Shown: one piece after another, positions 62,565-64,000 of the stretch
Numbering within the stretch: the first letter of the stretch is position 1
Layout of the letters: each line of letters begins with the position of its first letter
Origin: DATBGZ01 sp963803115
Lineage (GTDB): Bacteria; Actinomycetota; Actinomycetes; Mycobacteriales; Micromonosporaceae
Length of the DNA stretch: 64,000 nucleotides
NCBI GenBank assembly: GCA_963803115.1
Contig: CAWDLN010000006.1
Span: forward strand, 1 to 64,000
Reading direction: 5' to 3'
Notes under the pieces: model-generated
Told to the model about the DNA's origin: nothing
The model's database searches: none
Seen by the model: the letters and a program-made list of their open reading frames with translations, nothing else
Made by a program: the position numbers and the translations under genes

Positions 62565-64000
62565 CTACCGCCAGCGGCGCCGGGGCTGTTGCGTGGCGGA
62601 CGACGTCGGTGACACTGCCGGTGTCTGGTCCGGCGTCGGAGACGACGTTGGACTCGGTGAGGGGCTCGGAGTCGGACTCGGCGTGGACTGCGACGTCGAC
62701 TGGGCCGACGACGGTGCAGTCGATGTCGGTGTCGGCAGCGGCGAGGGACTCGGCGATGGGCTCGGTGACGGTTCCACCGACGGCGACGGCGAGGGCTCGG
62801 TTGGCGAAGGCGTGAACGAGGGCGAAGGCGACGGCGACGGCGACGGCGAGATTGCCGGCGTCGGTGACGGAGTGGGGCTCGGCGTAACGCCCGGCACCGG
62901 GACCGCGGGAACCATCCGGGTCGCGCCGAAATACTCGCTCCACCAGATCGGCGATACCTTCACGACATCACCAAACGTCGGCGCGTGCACCATCTGGCCG
63001 TGTCCAATGTAGATAGCCACGTGGTGGATCTGGCGCCAGTCACGGGGGTCCGTGCTGAAGAACAAGAGATCACCCGGTAGCAGCTGGCTGGCGAGCACCG
63101 GCCGGCCCGCGCCGTACTGGTTGTTGGCCACCCGTGGCATTCGGACGCCCACCGAGAGATATGACGCGAGCACCAGGCCCGAGCAGTCGTAGGTGTCCGG
63201 GCCCTCAGTTGCCCAGACGTACGGCTTTCCGAGCTGCTTCAACGCGAAGGCGACCGCAGCCTGCGCTGCGGGCGCGGCCTGGAGGCCGTTCACGCTGGCG
63301 CCCACGTCGCGGCTTGCGGCGAGGCTCTCCTCGTACGCGTCCCGGGCGCGCTCCGCGGCCGCGAGCTGGTCGTTGTTGCGACTGGTCAGGGTCGTGAGTG
63401 CGCCTTGATGCCGCTGGAACTGCTCTAGGACGACGGCATAACGGCCGGCGATCTCCTGCTCGACCGCGATCGCCTCGTCGAGGCCGGTTCGGGCCAGTCG
63501 CTCCGCGTCCACCAGGTCGGCCCGCGTGGTCGCCGTCGGATCGACGTCGTGAGTTGGCGGTTGCGCGTCAGCTCGCCGTGACGGCGGTTCGGCGCTCGCT
63601 GGTGACGTCGAAGGCTCCGTCGAAGGCTCCGTCGACGTGACGGCGCCGGGATCCGACGGGGCACCGACCTGGTCACCGAACGACTGGGTGGCCGCCACCG
63701 CCTCGGCTGCCTGTTGCCAGCCAGTACGCGCGGTCTCCGTAGTCGCATGGGCCTCTGCGAGTTCGTCTTGTAGCGCCTTTGCGTGCTCGCCGAGGCGCTG
63801 CGTCGTGTCCGACTCGGCGATGATCTGCTGAGCCAGCGGGCCGACCACATCGACCGGCGGCCGGGCCGGCTGCGGCTTGGCCGGCGGGAAGACGAGGGGT
63901 GCGCTCGGGACGGGCATCGCACCGGGGGCGGGCGCCATGTCCGCCTTGGGATCCGTCGCCGGATCGGCGTAGCCCGGATGGGCCGCGCTGACAACAAGGC
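62565..64000 (-). CDS. NlpC/P60 peptidoglycan hydrolase, 5' end outside window
   Basis: Open to the window end; the codons before ATG 63938 (VVSAAHPGYADPATDPKAD) look like the end of a signal peptide, so the true start lies beyond 64,000. Helical coiled-coil-like N-terminal region, then an NlpC/P60 domain with catalytic Cys in DTYDCSGLVLASYLSVGVRM, His in IHHVAIYIGHGQMVHAP, and the usual LLPGDLLFF. After the domain comes a low-complexity Ser/Pro/Thr tail of about 110 residues (PSPSPSPSPS-type repeats) ending PRRRWR. Probably a secreted cell-wall endopeptidase involved in cell separation. Confidence 0.88.
   Translation of the reverse strand, partial: LVVSAAHPGYADPATDPKADMAPAPGAMPVPSAPLVFPPAKPQPARPPVDVVGPLAQQIIAESDTTQRLGEHAKALQDELAEAHATTETARTGWQQAAEAVAATQSFGDQVGAPSDPGAVTSTEPSTEPSTSPASAEPPSRRADAQPPTHDVDPTATTRADLVDAERLARTGLDEAIAVEQEIAGRYAVVLEQFQRHQGALTTLTSRNNDQLAAAERARDAYEESLAASRDVGASVNGLQAAPAAQAAVAFALKQLGKPYVWATEGPDTYDCSGLVLASYLSVGVRMPRVANNQYGAGRPVLASQLLPGDLLFFSTDPRDWRQIHHVAIYIGHGQMVHAPTFGDVVKVSPIWWSEYFGATRMVPAVPVPGVTPSPTPSPTPAISPSPSPSPSPSFTPSPTEPSPSPSVEPSPSPSPSPSPLPTPTSTAPSSAQSTSQSTPSPTPSPSPSPTSSPTPDQTPAVSPTSSATQQPRRRWR

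Noticed and set aside
62565..63010. Regular short repeats that could be mistaken for a CRISPR or satellite array
   Set aside because: They are codon repeats encoding the Ser/Pro/Thr tail of the NlpC/P60 protein, with no spacers of constant length.

Overview
The window reads as two unrelated pieces of DNA. Bases 1 to about 8,900 hold four consecutive minus-strand genes for large MacB/FtsX-type permeases of the 'acidobacterial duplicated orphan permease' (ADOP) kind. The first is cut by the window edge and the fourth stops abruptly in mid-gene near 8,890-8,970. Reading frames here are broken by many single-base indels. From about 8,970 to the end everything is typical high-GC actinobacterial DNA: BldC, MqnP-type UbiA with UbiD and UbiX, ResB/CcsB cytochrome biogenesis, CrtI/CrtB, LAL-type LuxR, and DrrAB with PadR. 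GGAAGGG-type intergenic palindromes hint at Micromonosporales or a relative, but this is only a hint. An assembly chimera is the simplest reading of the junction; horizontal transfer is the alternative.

Layout of the actinobacterial part: 9.1-10.8 kb, exported BNR/Asp-box (sialidase-like) protein; 10.8-11.8 kb, scar with an MFS fragment, a perfect 32-bp palindrome and an IS66-like transposase remnant; 12.1-16.25 kb, 974-aa LuxR-type ATPase regulator, an unrecognised protein and a headless GntR/UTRA fragment; 16.35-16.69 kb, tRNA-Phe, tRNA-Asp and tRNA-Glu; 16.8-19.9 kb, carotenoid genes idi-crtI and divergent crtB; 20.56 kb, tRNA-Lys, whose last 34 bp recur at 21,921, bounding a 1.3-kb insert with a DUF998-like gene.

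22.7-26.7 kb: a sugar-type ABC importer (binding protein, permease, ATPase) coupled to a Gfo/Idh/MocA oxidoreductase. 26.7-31.6 kb: truncated haemoglobin, a broken YCII protein, a membrane-anchored propeller-like protein, and a DrrAB exporter with its PadR regulator. 31.9-39.8 kb: a seven-gene, translationally coupled minus-strand operon (M24 protein, TPP-dependent E1 alpha and beta, amidohydrolase, bicupin, atypical SDR, HIBADH-type dehydrogenase). It is divergent from an XRE-cupin regulator, with two tandem 13-bp repeats between them. It looks catabolic, but I do not recognise the substrate.

40.4-45.7 kb: OmpR/histidine-kinase pair, an acidic secreted protein, ApbE, an FMN-binding protein and a ferric-reductase-like membrane flavoprotein, together suggesting an extracytoplasmic flavin electron-transfer module. 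45.8-49.0 kb: threonine/serine dehydratase and oligopeptidase B. 49.1-58.1 kb: hemL, histidine phosphatase, TlpA-like thioredoxin, CcdA, ResB and CcsB, then UbiD-UbiA-UbiX (futalosine-route menaquinone), linking haem, cytochrome c and quinone supply. 58.1-64 kb: BldC, Lrp/AsnC, a glycolipid-binding-type protein, DEAD-box helicase, a zinc-ribbon/proline-rich membrane protein and an NlpC/P60 hydrolase cut by the window end. Several conserved actinobacterial genes also carry single frameshifts, so residual sequencing error is likely across the contig.
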